Assembly: GCA_001574975.1 (NCBI GenBank)
Contig: KQ965735.1
Coordinates: 262,204 to 326,203, forward strand
DNA length: 64,000 nucleotides
From: Gonapodya prolifera JEL478
Lineage: Eukaryota; Monoblepharomycota; Monoblepharidomycetes; Monoblepharidales; Gonapodyaceae
Direction: 5' to 3'
Part shown: positions 37,195-49,084 of the stretch, piece by piece
Position numbering within the stretch: the first letter of the stretch is position 1
Layout of the letters: the number at the start of each line of letters is the position of its first letter
Notes under the pieces: model-generated
The model's input: the letters and a program-made list of their open reading frames with translations, nothing else
Told to the model about the DNA's origin: nothing
The model's database searches: none
Translations under genes and position numbers: made by a program

Positions 37195-38544
37195 TCACTT
37201 ATCTCCAACTAACACGTCCGTTCGGTCGATCCCACGTTCTTGAGATGCAAGTTTCTCCACAACCGGTTTCGGCATCTGTGCCGCAACATCGCGGGTGCCC
37301 TCGTCGCTCGAGGGGTGTGGCCGTTCGGCTGTCCGCTCGTTGTCCGTAATCGTCAGTTTCCCGTCTCCCAGACACAACTCAATCACAACCTTGCGCGCCG
37401 GCTGTGAAACAACGAATCCTGCAAACGCCTCACAGCACTCGTCGCTGGCAAAATCTCCGTGAGACATGCGCGACAGGAAGAGGTGCAGCACGTCGAGGTC
37501 CGGGTACTGAGCGGTGAGCGTGGCGGCGAAGGCGGGTAACGTCTTTGGAATCGTGGCCTTGCCGTGTGGCGCACGAGCCTGCACCTCGAGCTGCTTCAGC
37601 TTGTTGTAAACCGCCATCTGCCTGGCGCGCTGTCGCGGTGAGGTGTTGCCACTCGACGTGTTTCTTGAACCTGAACGTCTCAAGCGTGGGAAGCTGGGCT
37701 ACGATACGTGGGATGGCGTAAAGGTACTCCCCATTTGTCGCGGTCGGTCTTGGTGGGTCTGCTGCCCTGGATCTCCTTGAGATTTGTCGGCGTTGGTCCC
37801 GCCATCAATTTCACGGCCTTCAGAGTCTCGTGTATGTGTTCATCGATGCTCACGGTTGTTGCCAGGCCGATGAAGAGGCATTGGAGGTCGGGGAACAGAC
37901 ACCGCGCGGCAAAGTTGGGGAGATCCCCAGTGTATTTTTTCGAGAACACCGATACCTGCTGTACGTCTGGATACGAAACCTCATCCGACAGGTCGTACAG
38001 CTTGAGTGCAAGGTCCGTGTGCAGCGCCAGCTTCCTGGGTGTGTGGTGGGGGTTCTTGATCCACCCCTCGAGCATCTCGGAGCCCATGCAATTCTTCATC
38101 TCATCCACGCGGGTCCAGTCCCGCGAAAAAACTGTTTGGCACGACAGCTGCCACTGGTCCGCCGAGCACACCAAAGTCCAACTCAGCAACCAGCTTCCTG
38201 TTCACGAAGAGCTCCACCTTCGCAACGACTGTGCGCTTCGCCTGCGTCACCTCAAACCGGGGCAGGCATTGAACTCGGGCCGGAGACCCCACAATGCGGC
38301 GCTTCATGGCGTCCTACGTTGCCGCCTCTTCCTCTGAGAATACTTTGACTTCCAGCATGACCCCTGGGACTTTTTCGCGCCCGAAAAGGTCAAGAACGAG
38401 GAGCTTGAACGTGCGAGAGACACGGGGCATCGAGTGGAAGAGTGTGGGTAGGTGTACAGAGCGGAGGATCTCTAGGAGGATTTCCTTGGGGAAGTTGGCG
38501 AGGGACAGGCGCATTTTGGGTTTTTCGCGAAAGAGAGGGAACAT
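37195..38544 (-). pseudogene. F-box protein pseudogene, copy 2
   Basis: Paralogue of 4368-5612, beginning MFPLFREKPKMRLSLANFPKE. A TAG replaces the Tyr of copy 1 (EAAKYDALK) near 38314. The same frame continues with KRRIVGSPARVQCLP to FFAGLD, then the sense shifts frame near 38100 (RVDEMKNCMG onward), shifts again near 37700 (around GEYLYAIPRI), and a third frame carries VQARAPHGK to the end (37195), longer than copy 1. Several lesions make it non-functional as written. Copy 1 and copy 2 are broken at different places, so both probably decayed after duplication, and an intact third copy may exist elsewhere. It lies just downstream of the reductase, on the same strand. Confidence 0.75.
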
Positions 38545-38766
38545 GGTTCGTAGAGCGTGGAGAGCGTCGAGTTGATTTCTTTTGGCGGGAGTTTGAACGC
38601 AGTGGGTGTGCGACCTTTGCCGTGGCCTACTCTTGCCATGACAGACCGCTCACGTCACCCTTCCTTCAATACACGAATCACACTCTTCCATCGTCTGCCG
38701 CCTCTTTTTTCTACTCTAACACACCCATTTCCCCACTTCTCCGCTTTCTAACCCACCCCCGTAATA

Positions 38767-40579
38767 TCACAACTTCACAACCTGCCCTTCACCATACCCC
38801 AACCCCCCCAGCACTCCACCCAAAGGCCCTTGGGTCCCGTCGCGGGCCCTTGGACCCGCTATGTGCGCGATCATACTTGAACCACGAGGAATGGTCAGAC
38901 CGGGGGGCGACTCTTAATGTGACTTTGGGAAACTCACCCGTCCGGGCCACACACGAGCACCATGGCCTTATCGCCGACTTCAGGCCGTGGCATGGTGCGT
39001 TTGATCACGTCCGGGTCGCACCGTCCCACCCCACCTTTCCAGTCCTTGTCCGGTTTCTCTACCATCATGGTGAGGTGCAGCTTGTCAGGAAACTGGGCGG
39101 CAAGGTCTTCGAGTTCGGCGGGGAAGATGAGCGCGGATGGTGAGCGGGCGAGCACGAGGAGGGATACCCGTGGGCCGGTGGGGTTCTGGAGGAGTGGCGG
39201 AAGGAGTTGGAGCATGGGCGTGAGGCCGGTTCCGGCGGCGATCTGGAGTGGTGCGTGAATCGAACGTGGTGGGAAGGGAGGAAAGATTAAGAAGACGATG
39301 AGGAGATGTCGAAGCAACGTGTAGAGATCTTAGGTGAAGGGTCTAGATGTGCAAGTTGAGTGCCAAGTCCAGCAAAGAGTCCGACACCCGTCTTCACAAG
39401 GTCCAGGTTGGATGCGCGGTCATAGAGACGTCCCAGAAAGGTCCGAGGGATCAAAGTCCCGCCCATCAAGACACAATCCACAGATGATTGCGCATCCTGT
39501 ACCCGCTTTAAAGATATCCACAGATTCACATGCAGGACATTCACTCCCGTCTTCACAAGTTGCGCGGCGGAATTGGCAATCAGAGGACCGCCTCAGCGAA
39601 ATGACCGGCGATTCATCCAACAAGAAGTCGACTTGCCTCCGTCATAACACAATGTAGCGACCACATCTGCACACGCATTGGCACCCCATACGCGCCTTGG
39701 TCCAACAAACCCACTCACCATCCCAATTTCACCGCCCTTGCGCGCCCACTTCTCCTTCTCCCACCCCCACCAGGTCTCTATGGGCCCTCGCCACTCGACT
39801 TTTGCGCCGACCTTCTTCCCAGCCAGCCAGGGGCTGACCCCGCCTTCTGGATACACGCGCACGGCGATGGAGAATGCGGTGGGTGTCGAGACGATGGGCG
39901 TGTATTCGCGGAGGAGTTGGGCAGAGGGTTCGCGCAGGTGAAGGTGGGAGAGGGGAGGGATGGCGATGGGTGCGGGTGTTAGGAGGGGGTTGTAGTTTTC
40001 GGGAGCGGCAATGTCCACGTTCTTTCCATCAGAAGAAGAGTCTTTGGCTCCGTCAGCATCCGCGGCGGCTGCGTCGGGTTTCGCGTCCCCTCCGAACCCC
40101 CACACTCTAGCCGCCGACTTTGCGACCGACTGGCCCTTCCACCCTGCGCCCTTATCCTCTCGCGACGCTTGCATGTCGACGGGGGACTCGTGCCTGAACG
40201 TGAGCAAGTACACGTCGTCCGCGATCAGCTGCTTGTCGAGCAGTTCGCAACCGACGAATTTGGACGCGTTGAGCACGGCCGGCGGCTCGTAGACCACAAA
40301 GTAGTGGTATGCGTTGTACCCGATCAGCGCGGCCGTGAGAAGGGTCGCGGCCAGGATCGGGGGGAGGGAGGAGCGGTCGAGAGGAGGGATTTCTTGCTTT
40401 GGAGCGAAGTTTGAGGGGGGTCGGAACCGCGATTCGGGAACTACGGGGTGTTGGGAGTGCGAGAGGGAGAGAAAACGGCGGGAGGGAAGCGAGGGTGTGT
40501 GGGAGGGAGGGAACGTGAAAGGACGGTGACGTGGCAGGTGCAGACACCGCGCGCGGGCCAGTGCGTGGCGTAGCGGCAT
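38767..40579 (-). CDS. NADH-cytochrome b5 reductase-like, membrane-anchored
   Basis: This is an FAD enzyme passing electrons from NADH to cytochrome b5 or a similar carrier. Three exons fit in phase: 40579-39719, 39242-38938 and 38875-38767, giving 424 aa. The N-terminus is Arg/Ser-rich, as in mitochondrial targeting, then comes a membrane helix (PPILAATLLTAALIGYNAY). The FAD motif is REYTP, followed by VRVYPEGGVSPWL and WRGPI. The nucleotide site is IAAGTGLTPMLQ, with Ala replacing the first Gly of the usual GGTG; LVCGPDG and the C-terminal QGPLGG, ending GEGQVVKL, complete the fold. A roughly 65-residue Ala/Asp-rich insert sits before the FAD motif. The second intron end is typical, but the first intron is 476 bp, several times the local norm. 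A broken copy of exon 2 lies at 6085-6237. Confidence 0.85.
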
Positions 40580-40927
40580 GATGAAGCGTAGTGGGGCGTG
40601 CGATGCGCCGCGATGGCAAGTCTGGAGGTTGCAGGAGGTGTGGGTTGGGATCGTGGGTCTGCGGACATCGACCAAAGCATTGATTGATGTAATTCACGGC
40701 CCCATTCATTCGTCACGATGGCCAGATGATGACACACTCTTTGATTCATGACGCTGAGTAGAAGAGTAGATTCAGGGATGGCAAAGAAGAATGGCTATGT
40801 TGATACGGGAAAGCTCTATTCATCTGCAGCAACTCCCCGAAATCCAATTTCAGCTGCTGGGCAATGTCCCGGGTTGACAAGTCCACGAGTCACGCTCTCA
40901 GCAATTCTACTGCGACTGGGTTCTCCT
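40580..40927. other. Upstream region of the reductase, no gene seen
   Basis: No motif or structure was recognised. Confidence 0.4.
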
Positions 40928-41480
40928 TCAGAACTCTCCTTCCCCCTTCCTCAGAATGACGAGGACCACTTCAAGCTCAGTTAAACAGTCGGCGCACGCC
41001 TCATTGCGATTTCTGCCAGCACATTGTCCGCAGCCGCTCGTATCAGGGGTGCTATGGCGGGTAGTTCCATAAAGACGGAGGGGCGGGGAGCAAGACACTC
41101 TCCAACGGAGCTTCACCACCGCGCAGGTTGTGATACGTTTGAAGCCATTGGGCCACAAGGCGTGCAAGTTGCGCCAATGGCACAAAGGAAGAGGGGGCAT
41201 CCGAATCGTCGCGGACACAATGCCCACAATGAGCTCTTGTTGCGTGAAGCCAGCCTTGGGGACCGCGAGCTCTACAATGTTGGAGCTGTCCAGAATATAC
41301 TGCTCGCGCCGAATAGAGCTGCAGTACCGCTCGTTGTGTACGTCAGGGAACGTGTGCGAACGCGTGTCAGGACACCCTCCGCGACCGCTTCGTCGATGGT
41401 CATCGCGTAGACAACGTCATCCACGCCTTGGCTTGCTCTTTTGATCACGTGTTTGACCGCGGCGGTGTCGCTCTTCGGAG
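40928..41480 (-). pseudogene. Possible unknown gene or gene remnant
   Basis: The minus strand reads protein-like sense in two joined frames: VKHVIKRASQGVDDVVYAM and IDEAVAEGVLTRVRTR (about 41470-41370), then, one frame over, PDVHNERYCSSIRREQYIL, VELAVPKAG and CHWRNLHALWPNGFKR (about 41350-41130), ending at 40928. The change of frame near 41360 has no clear intron. I do not recognise the family. The second block is Cys/Trp-bearing and does not look random. It could be a decayed gene or one with a very short intron. Confidence 0.3.
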
Positions 41481-41706
41481 AAACGTGTGGGGTGTGGAAT
41501 GGGCCGCAGTGAATTAGGATACCCGGTCACTTCAGCTCAACCAGAAGTCCGTCATTCTGAGCTGCACGTTTCGTCGCAACCAAGTGGCTCTTAGATGCGA
41601 AACTGCAGTTTTTACTTCTTGGGTTGCAAGTGTATCTGACAGACGAGACTCTGGTGCGTAAGACACGTTTTCTACTTCGTGTTTCACGTCCCGGAGTGAT
41701 AATAAT

Positions 41707-42132
41707 GTGGATTGGTACTTGGCAGGGTATCTTGAGAAGTGTTTGCAAACTTTGGAACCAGGTTCTTTGGGTGCGCAACGAGAGCTCGGCGACAGAGTGT
41801 TGGAACCTTTGCGTTGTACTCGGAACGATGAAGTTGGTGAGCCAAGCCTTGGTTATTTCTTCAAAGGTTTTGTACTAGCGTTATGTAAATTACAAAAAAG
41901 CCATATTTACAACTATCATGTCATATCGCATTCGGAGCGCCGTTCGTCTCCAACAGCGCCAGGAAGTGTTTTCGTGCGGACAGCACTGGAGAACAAGGAA
42001 GCCGAGCATTCCAAAGAGCAGGGCGAGCTGCAGGCGCAGGCGCAAGGACTGGCTCAGGTCGTCACTCAAGCGACACAACAGGCTGGATTGATTACTCTGA
42101 GCGGCGGCCAGAAGAGGACGCGTGAGGCATAG
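41707..42132 (+). CDS. Possible small hypothetical protein
   Basis: An open frame reads WYLAGYLEKCLQTLEPG, then RELGDRVLEPLR and GEPSLGYFFKGF; after a poorer stretch it gives a Glu/Gln-rich helix (ENKEAEHSKEQGELQAQ) and ends LSGGQKRTREA. An intron at about 41870-41930 would remove the poor stretch. No family was recognised and the start is unknown. It may be the 3' end of a gene or a chance frame. Confidence 0.3.
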   Translation: MDWYLAGYLEKCLQTLEPGSLGAQRELGDRVLEPLRCTRNDEVGEPSLGYFFKGFVLALCKLQKSHIYNYHVISHSERRSSPTAPGSVFVRTALENKEAEHSKEQGELQAQAQGLAQVVTQATQQAGLITLSGGQKRTREA

Positions 42133-42608
42133 TCACGTTCGATACTTTACGTATACAGTTACATTTGTACCACGTGGAAAGGTTAGGTGGCAATGCGGAT
42201 TCATTTGTCACCCAACCGTTCATTTTATTGTCTGATATGTGAAAGGGTGTGTGTTGGTGCCCCGTGCATACCAAAAACTACGCCGACCACAGCGTCATCC
42301 CTCAACGTCCGGCGCACGCTTGATTCGAGTGTGGATTCGAGCGCCGATTGCGCTGACACAGCGACGATTGGAAAGAGAAGACGGCGGAGAGAGCGGAGGC
42401 TTGATTGATTGGGTGCGCAGGTGAGATGGTGACGCGAAGGGGGAAGCGGTAGGGGGGGAGGAGGGGACGGTGGAGGGAGAGACCGCGATGGAGAAAAAGA
42501 AATGAAAAAGCGGGAAAGAAACGACGCGAGTGGAGGAACTGGTGCTGGGCGGGATGCGACTGACACAGCTGCACCCACCAACGCGTTTGACAGGCTCCAG
42601 ACTCGGCA
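42133..42608. other. Upstream region of the TALPID3-like gene
   Basis: No gene was seen. From about 42370 the plus strand is purine-rich and leads into the start codon at 42609. Confidence 0.4.
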
Positions 42609-45600
42609 ATGCAAGGACCCGTAGCGCTCTCGCTCCCGCCCACGCTGCTCTCGCCCACGCAGCAGCTGCCGCAGCAGCAGCCCGCACTATCCCCCCTCGT
42701 CGCGCGCACCATCGCCTCGCTCGACAGATCCGCATCAACACTGTCCGCCATCCTCGCGCGCTCCTCGCTCTCCTCGGCACCCGCACCTGCACCGCCGCAA
42801 CGGCAGCAGCAGCAGCAGCAGCAACAGCAACAGCGAGTCCCGGACTCTCCGCCGTCCCCGCCGCTGTCCCCGTCGCACCTGCCAACACCGCCCCCGCTCC
42901 CGCCGGCACTGCCTCCTCCCCCGCCTGCACTCACTCCCGTCCCGCCATCCCTCGCACAACTACCACCCCAACAGCCACCGCTTCCGCCGCTGCCCCAGCA
43001 ATCCCAATCCCGCCTCCCGACCCGTTCCGCCCTCCCGCCCCCGCAGACGCAGACGCGGCGGCCCTTGCAGCAACTCTCGCGCAATGACCTGCCCGACACC
43101 ACAACAGCTGCCGCTGCCGCGCGGCAATCGTTGGCAAGGTCGCCCGCGAGAGGACAGAATGCTGCGCCGGTGACAGTACCGGCAAGCGAGGACGTGCCCC
43201 CGCCGCCACGGAATGCCACAGTGGGGCAGTCCGTGCTCGTGGCGCCGCGTGTCGTCGCCAAGCCTAGTGGCGATGACGATGATGGCGATCAATGTGAGTA
43301 GTTTGGCGGAGGGTGGTGGGGTGCGGTGGTTTGGGGTGATGTTGGGAGGGGGGAGGGGGGGTGATGGAGATGTGGCGTGGAAGTCGGGATGGAGGTGGTT
43401 GTACGGAAATTGGGAATGGAGGTGGGAATAGAGATGCAGTATGGAGAAGGGGGGATGGAGGCAGGGACAGAGGTGGGGTCATGAGCTGGGGATAGTCGTG
43501 GGGGATGGCAGTGTGGCATGAGGGAAATGGGACATGGAGGTGGAGATGGGGCATGGACGCGATCATGTTTCAATGCCTAACCAAATCCTTTCCTTGCCTC
43601 TACCAACCACCCTACCCCACATCTTCATCCCGCTGGTTTCTTCCCTACCAAACTTGCTCACGCCTCACACAGTGCCGTCCACTACTGTACCTCTCCCCAC
43701 AACAGCACCCCTCCCTCCCATCACCGCGCAACGAATCCCGCAACAGCCACAGCCCTCCTCTCAAAACCAGCAGCAACCCGCGCGCGCGCCGACGTCGAAC
43801 CAAGCCCCCACTAGCTTGGCAGGGTCCACATCGAATCTTGGACTGCCCGCCCCCGCACTCAACCCGGCTTTGACGGGGTTTCCTGGCCTGGGCGTGAGGG
43901 GAGTGCCCGGAATGTCGGCCCCGGGGGTACAGGGAGGCGCGGGCATGGGACCAGGAGTGTTTCAGCAGGGTATCACTCCTGCAGGAGACGTGTCCGGCGC
44001 TGCCGCAATACCTACGTTCCCATTCCCCTCTATCGGCATCGGACCCAACTTTATCACCCCGCCCAATCCGCCCAACCTCCCCAGCGCGCCCACTGTCTCC
44101 ACTGTTCCCACCGCCTCCACCGCACCCACAGCGAATCCCAGCGGCAACCCGCCTCCCTCCCCCACAACGACCTTTGCGACACTCACCAACCTCACGACTC
44201 TGCTGCACTCCCTCAATCTCCGACTGCTGACCCAATCGCAGGACCTTGCCGACCTCGGCCGTCGCGGCGTGGAGCGCCAAGTCGCCGCGCACGTCGAGAC
44301 CCTCGCGGCAATCGCGAGGCGGCAGCGCGATGTGCAAGTCGAGCAGGCCAGAGGGTGGGGCGAGGCCGTCAGGGGCGTTGCGGCGGAGGGCGAGGCGGGG
44401 ATGGCTGGGGCAGGGGGGACAGCGGCGATGGGAAGGAGTGTGATGGGCATGGCGGCGAGTCAGATGGGACGCAGCCAGATGGGCGTGGCGGCCAGTCAGA
44501 TGGGACGAAGCATGCTCGGGCCGCCGTCCCAGCCGGTCCCACCCGCCATGGGTGCTAGCCAGTTTGGACGCAGTCAGATCCGCGCGCCGCCTACCGCCCC
44601 TGCACCTGCTCCAGCACGACCCGTCCTTTTTCACGATCCGTTCTCCGACTCGGGACCCGCGGCCCCTCCTCCTCCCCCGCAGCCGCGCCCAGCTCCGCCC
44701 CCGGCTCCACCACCGGCACAGTCGGCGCTCCCAGTCCCCGCATCACGCCTTCCTGTGCCAAACAAGCCAGCCCCCGCCCCGCAATCGCGACTTCCTGTAC
44801 GGGGGGGCGGGTCCGCTCTGCCCGTGCCTGCTCGTGCGGGAGGCAAGGGCGGACGAGGTGGGGGCGCGACGACCCCTGTTCTGCCGGGTTTCGAAGGCTT
44901 GGTGGAGCCTGGCGTGCGTGTCGTGCCTCCGCCAAAGCAGACTGCTCTTAAGCCCACAGTGGGGGAGGAGAAAGCGACCGCCTTGTTCGGGGTGACACAG
45001 GCCCCGGCCAAGGATGGGGTGGAAGTTCCCCTTGTCCCCAAATTGCCGCCCATGGTGCCCTCGGTGGAGGTGCTACTCAAGGGCGGGTTCGACTACGGCG
45101 CGGTCAGGCGACGTGTGGAGGGGTTGTTGCGAGGCGCCGAGGGGGTTGTGGAGGAAGTTGGCGTGAGAGACAGGGGAAGGGGAGTTGTCGCTGTGGATGA
45201 GTGTGAGTGTGCTGCCAGGTCGGGGGCGGGTGTAGCTGCATTAAATTTGAACCGTTTGAATTCTGCTAGACTCCCGCCCAACGTACCGCGCCGCACTCTC
45301 TGCCCCGTCGCCCCTACCACCTGCTTCGGCCATACCGGCGTTGCTGGAGTCACCCAGAGTCAAGGGTGTCCTTGAACGCGCACTGGTCGGCGCGGAGGGA
45401 AGAAGTGCATCACCAGCTCGTTCACGACCAGCATCGCCGACTCGGACGACCGCACGCGTGACAAGGCCTGTATCCCCTTCACCGTCGCCACCCCGACGTA
45501 CGGATCCGCTGGGAGATACAGCAGAGCTACAGCGCACGGCACACGGGCTCCCAGCTTCTGCACCCCCAGACCGCCCGCCTCGTAGCCCGCGCCGGATTCC

Positions 45601-48600
45601 ACACCGCCCGCCACAAGATCCGGCGACAAACGCGTACCATGCCCTTCCGCCGGCATTACTTACCGTGCGCACTACGGCGGCGGCACCAGCTGCTGGACGG
45701 GCCCGCTCACCCAAGAGGACGGGGCGAGGATCCTCCCCAACTCGTGCAGGTGTGAATGGGATGCCGGCGTCGCCCGGGCGACGTCCGCCCGCGCCGTACA
45801 CGGTGAAGATGGCAGGAGGGCCCGTTTGGTTGCGCCGGACAACGGTTCGGCCCCCGACGATGCGTTTTGTGAGTGAGGCCTTGGAAGCCCCCCGAGAGCC
45901 GTTGGCAAGAAACGTGGGCGTTGAGACCGTGGGGGTCGGGACGGGTGTGCAGGAGTGGGAGGACAGAAGGGAGGAGCGGAGGGAAGAGCCCAAGCGGAAA
46001 GCTGGCAGGAGCGTGCCAGTGCAGGCCCAGACGCAAGCGGAGGCAGTAGGTCTTTTGTCCGAGCGCGCCCCGGTGCGTGCGGAGCGGGAACTGCGGGAGG
46101 TCGGAACGTCCCCGCCCCCTCCGACTGTTCCGCCGCCGCCTCCAGGTCCCGTGGACGCCTCTGTGCAGGCCGGCTCTTTAGTGCGTGTCAAAGAGGACAA
46201 GGCCGTGGAAACGGGTGTGTGGACTGTGGACGAGGCAGTGCAGACGGTCGCTCCGGTAGAAAGGAGGACGCCCCCAAGGGCGGCGGTGGAGCGCTTTAGG
46301 ATGGATGCAGTGGTGAGGAAAGATGTAGGCGTAGGGGTGGGTGGAAGGGAGGTTTCGGTGCAGGTGGATTTGAGGTGGGTGACTATTTGTTATGTGATTG
46401 GAAAGTGCCACTCATTGTTTGCTGCCTCATCAGCCCTGTGGCGCTCACTCCACCCAGTCTTCCCACCCCACCTCGTGCCATTCCCACAACGTTACGCCAC
46501 AAGGAACCGTCCCCTCCCACTGATCCTTCCCCTCCGCGCGAGGCCCCGCCTGCTGTTCCAAGCACCCCACGTGTGCTTCCGTCGACGAGAGAGCTCGTCC
46601 GGGCAAAGATTGCCGAGTGGGTGGCGTCGGGAAGGCTTAGGATGGAACCGCAGAGAGCTGATATTGGAATTGGTGTCGGAGGAACAGTGGACGTTGGGAT
46701 CGGAGTCGGTGGGACCGATGTGGGGACGGAGGCGGGATGGGTGGGCAGGGAGGAGGGTGTTCAGGTGGAGGAGCAAAGTCCGAGGTGGGACGTTGGGGGC
46801 CGTACGGAAGAGCAGAAGGAGGAGAAGGAGCTGTCGCTGCACGAAACTGGAGTGCAGACGACGCCACCAAGGGTGCCCACACAAACGCCACCTCGGGTAC
46901 CTACCCGAACGCCGCCTTTACCACCAACGCCACCATCTGCACCACAACAGCGACCTCTGTCGCCAGCAGCCCTCGGGCGCATCTTCGCAGACATTCGCGA
47001 TGTTATGTTGGAGGCTTTCTTGCGCGACGAGTCTGGCCGCCTTTCTCGCGCCATTCTCGCCGATATGCGCTCTCTGGTGGACGCCGCCGCAGACACTGTG
47101 TGGGACGAGGCCTTTGCAGGTGTCCTCCTGGATGTAATAAGGGAGGCGCGTGGAGAGGCGGACCGGGCTGCCCAAGACGCACGCGAAGAAGCAGAAAAGA
47201 CCGCTTCGAGCGCTTGGCTGGAGGAAATGGTGAGGGAGGAGACGAGCAGGATTGCGGCGGAGGTGTACGGAAGCACCCCCAAGGTTGCTCACACTGGTGT
47301 GCAGGCTGCTGTATCGCCGCTACTGCAAGTCATTCCTGATCCAGTCCAAACGCGCCATACCGCTCCTTCACCTATTCCCGCGGCGGAGACTTCTGGTTCG
47401 TCTGGGTCACGCCCGACCATTTCGACGGACACACACCTCTCCATGACCTTGTCTGAAGGAGAAGTGCTGACAGACTTCTTCTCTGAAGGCGAGCTAGTAT
47501 CGATGAGGGCAGAGGTAGAGGAGATGGTGCGTGCCATCAGGGCGAGAGCAGCCGCTGCGGCGGCTGCAGGTGGTGTAGTGGGGCCGGCCTCAAGTGCTGG
47601 GGACACAAGCACTTCCATATCAGGTGAAAAGAGCGGTGAGACCGGAACAAGTACGAGTGGAGGAGGTACAGAGATTATTGCGCTGGCGGCAGATGAGGGA
47701 GTAAGCGTTTTGGAGGGCACCAGCGCAATGTCGTTGGGTGAGGTTCGTCAACCTGCCGATCGCGAATCTGCAGCGAGACCTCGGGATAAGTCCAAGGGGA
47801 AGGGAAAGGAGCCAGAGACGCGGCGCTCGCGACAGCCGCCGCCTAATGTACCTGTTGCTGGCCCATTGGCTCGGCGTGCACGCCCAATCAAAACAGCACT
47901 CGAGTTGGAAGTCCCGTCGTTTTCGTTGGGCACTTCGAGTCCATCACGGTCGTTTGGTGAGGCGGACATTAGTGCTGGGCATAGTTCGGGGGAAGTTGAT
48001 GTCCAGGAATTATTGCGGACCCTGCGAGGTATGTTGGAATTTTGATCGGTTTTTTGTGGGTATTTGGTGCTGACGAGGATTAAAATATCTGTCCCTTTCA
48101 CCCCTTAAAACATGTTAAGCTGCCGATCGAGTGTATTACTCACATTCCAGTCCTGGGGAAACTGAACCTGTCACCGAAATCGAACATCATCGCGGGACTC
48201 GACCTCCAGCCTCCACCGCACCTCCACTTGCCGTTACTGCGACATCATCCTCCCACGTTGGCTCGCAGAGGAGAGATCGCCGTGATCAGGGCACGTTATC
48301 GGCGCATCCAACACCACAACGTCTTTCCGCACGTTCCTCCTTGTCTGAATCGAGTTCAAAAGGCACACCGCGGCGCACCAACTCACCGCAACCCATTGTT
48401 ATACCCGCGCGGTCCGTTGCCGTTTCTCCAAGCAATGAAACTTCCCATTCACGAGTAATCTCACGCTCCACATCGGAGAGAAAGTTGTCTGAACCGGGTC
48501 TCACACAGAGAGTACCCGAGATAGTGTCGACACCATCCAGGGGTCCTCAATGGATGGCTGTGCGTGGAGTCTCGGGGGACAGAAAGTTTGGAGAAGGCGA

Positions 48601-49084
48601 CCGAGACTCACAGCGATACTTATCAACCGCATCCAGTCAATCCAGTTTACGAGAGAAGGACGCGCGCTCTCAAAAAGCGTCTCCGGCCGAAGTGACACGC
48701 TCGGGTGCTGTTGAAGAGGACCTTTCGAATCCGGAACAAGTGTCTGATCTTTCGCTGGGTGACTTTGAACGACACTTGGATCACGTCGTCGCTCAGGAGA
48801 TTGGGGCACTGTCATCGTTGCGGAGCAGAAGCAGGAGCGCGACGATCAGTCTTTCTAAACTGTCTGCTCGAGGGTCTGAACGAGCTTCAGTTGCCGTGCA
48901 GAACAGGGCGGCGGAAGCAGAGGGACGGGTTAGCGTCCAACAAGCTGCACGCACGTCGGAAACCTCGTTCTCTCTTTCTTCGGAACGAGTTTCACTCGGG
49001 ACCGAAAGTTTGCGTGAAATAATGAGCGGAGAGGAACCGAGTAATGGGGAGTTTGAGGCATTGTTAGATTCCCTTCCGATGTAA
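42609..49084 (+). CDS. Large Pro/Ala-rich coiled-coil protein, probably TALPID3-like (centriole/ciliogenesis)
   Basis: Five exons fit in phase: 42609-43293, 43673-45202, 45270-46374, 46434-48028 and 48120-49084, giving 1959 aa. The protein is mostly disordered and Pro-rich. A polyglutamine run is at residues 66-75, a helical segment at about 400-455 (SQDLADLGRRGVERQVAAHV), MGRSQMG-type repeats follow, then phrases like VGVETVGVGTGVQ and VQTTPPRVPTQTP. A second helical segment is at about 1291-1385. The acidic motif pair LSEGEVLTDFFSEGELV (from residue 1446) and the closing acidic motif FEALLDSL follow. SEGE repeats combined with 'V-x-V-(Q/E)-T' phrases and TP-rich linkers recall TALPID3 (KIAA0586), a centriolar protein needed for cilium formation. 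This is pattern likeness only; a generic disordered protein is the alternative. The 379-bp first intron is unusually long and G-rich. Confidence 0.5.
42804..42833 (+). repeat. CAG/CAA repeat coding polyglutamine
   Basis: Ten Gln codons, mainly CAG with two CAA, inside the first exon of the TALPID3-like gene. Confidence 0.9.

Noticed and set aside
42302-43261. A 319-codon minus-strand frame rich in Gly, Cys and Arg
   Set aside because: It is the complement of the polyglutamine/proline-rich first exon; the composition alone explains it.
45241-46200. A 319-codon minus-strand open frame opposite the TALPID3-like gene
   Set aside because: It is a shadow of GC-rich coding: it is low-complexity and has no domain, while the plus strand gives in-phase exons across the same span.
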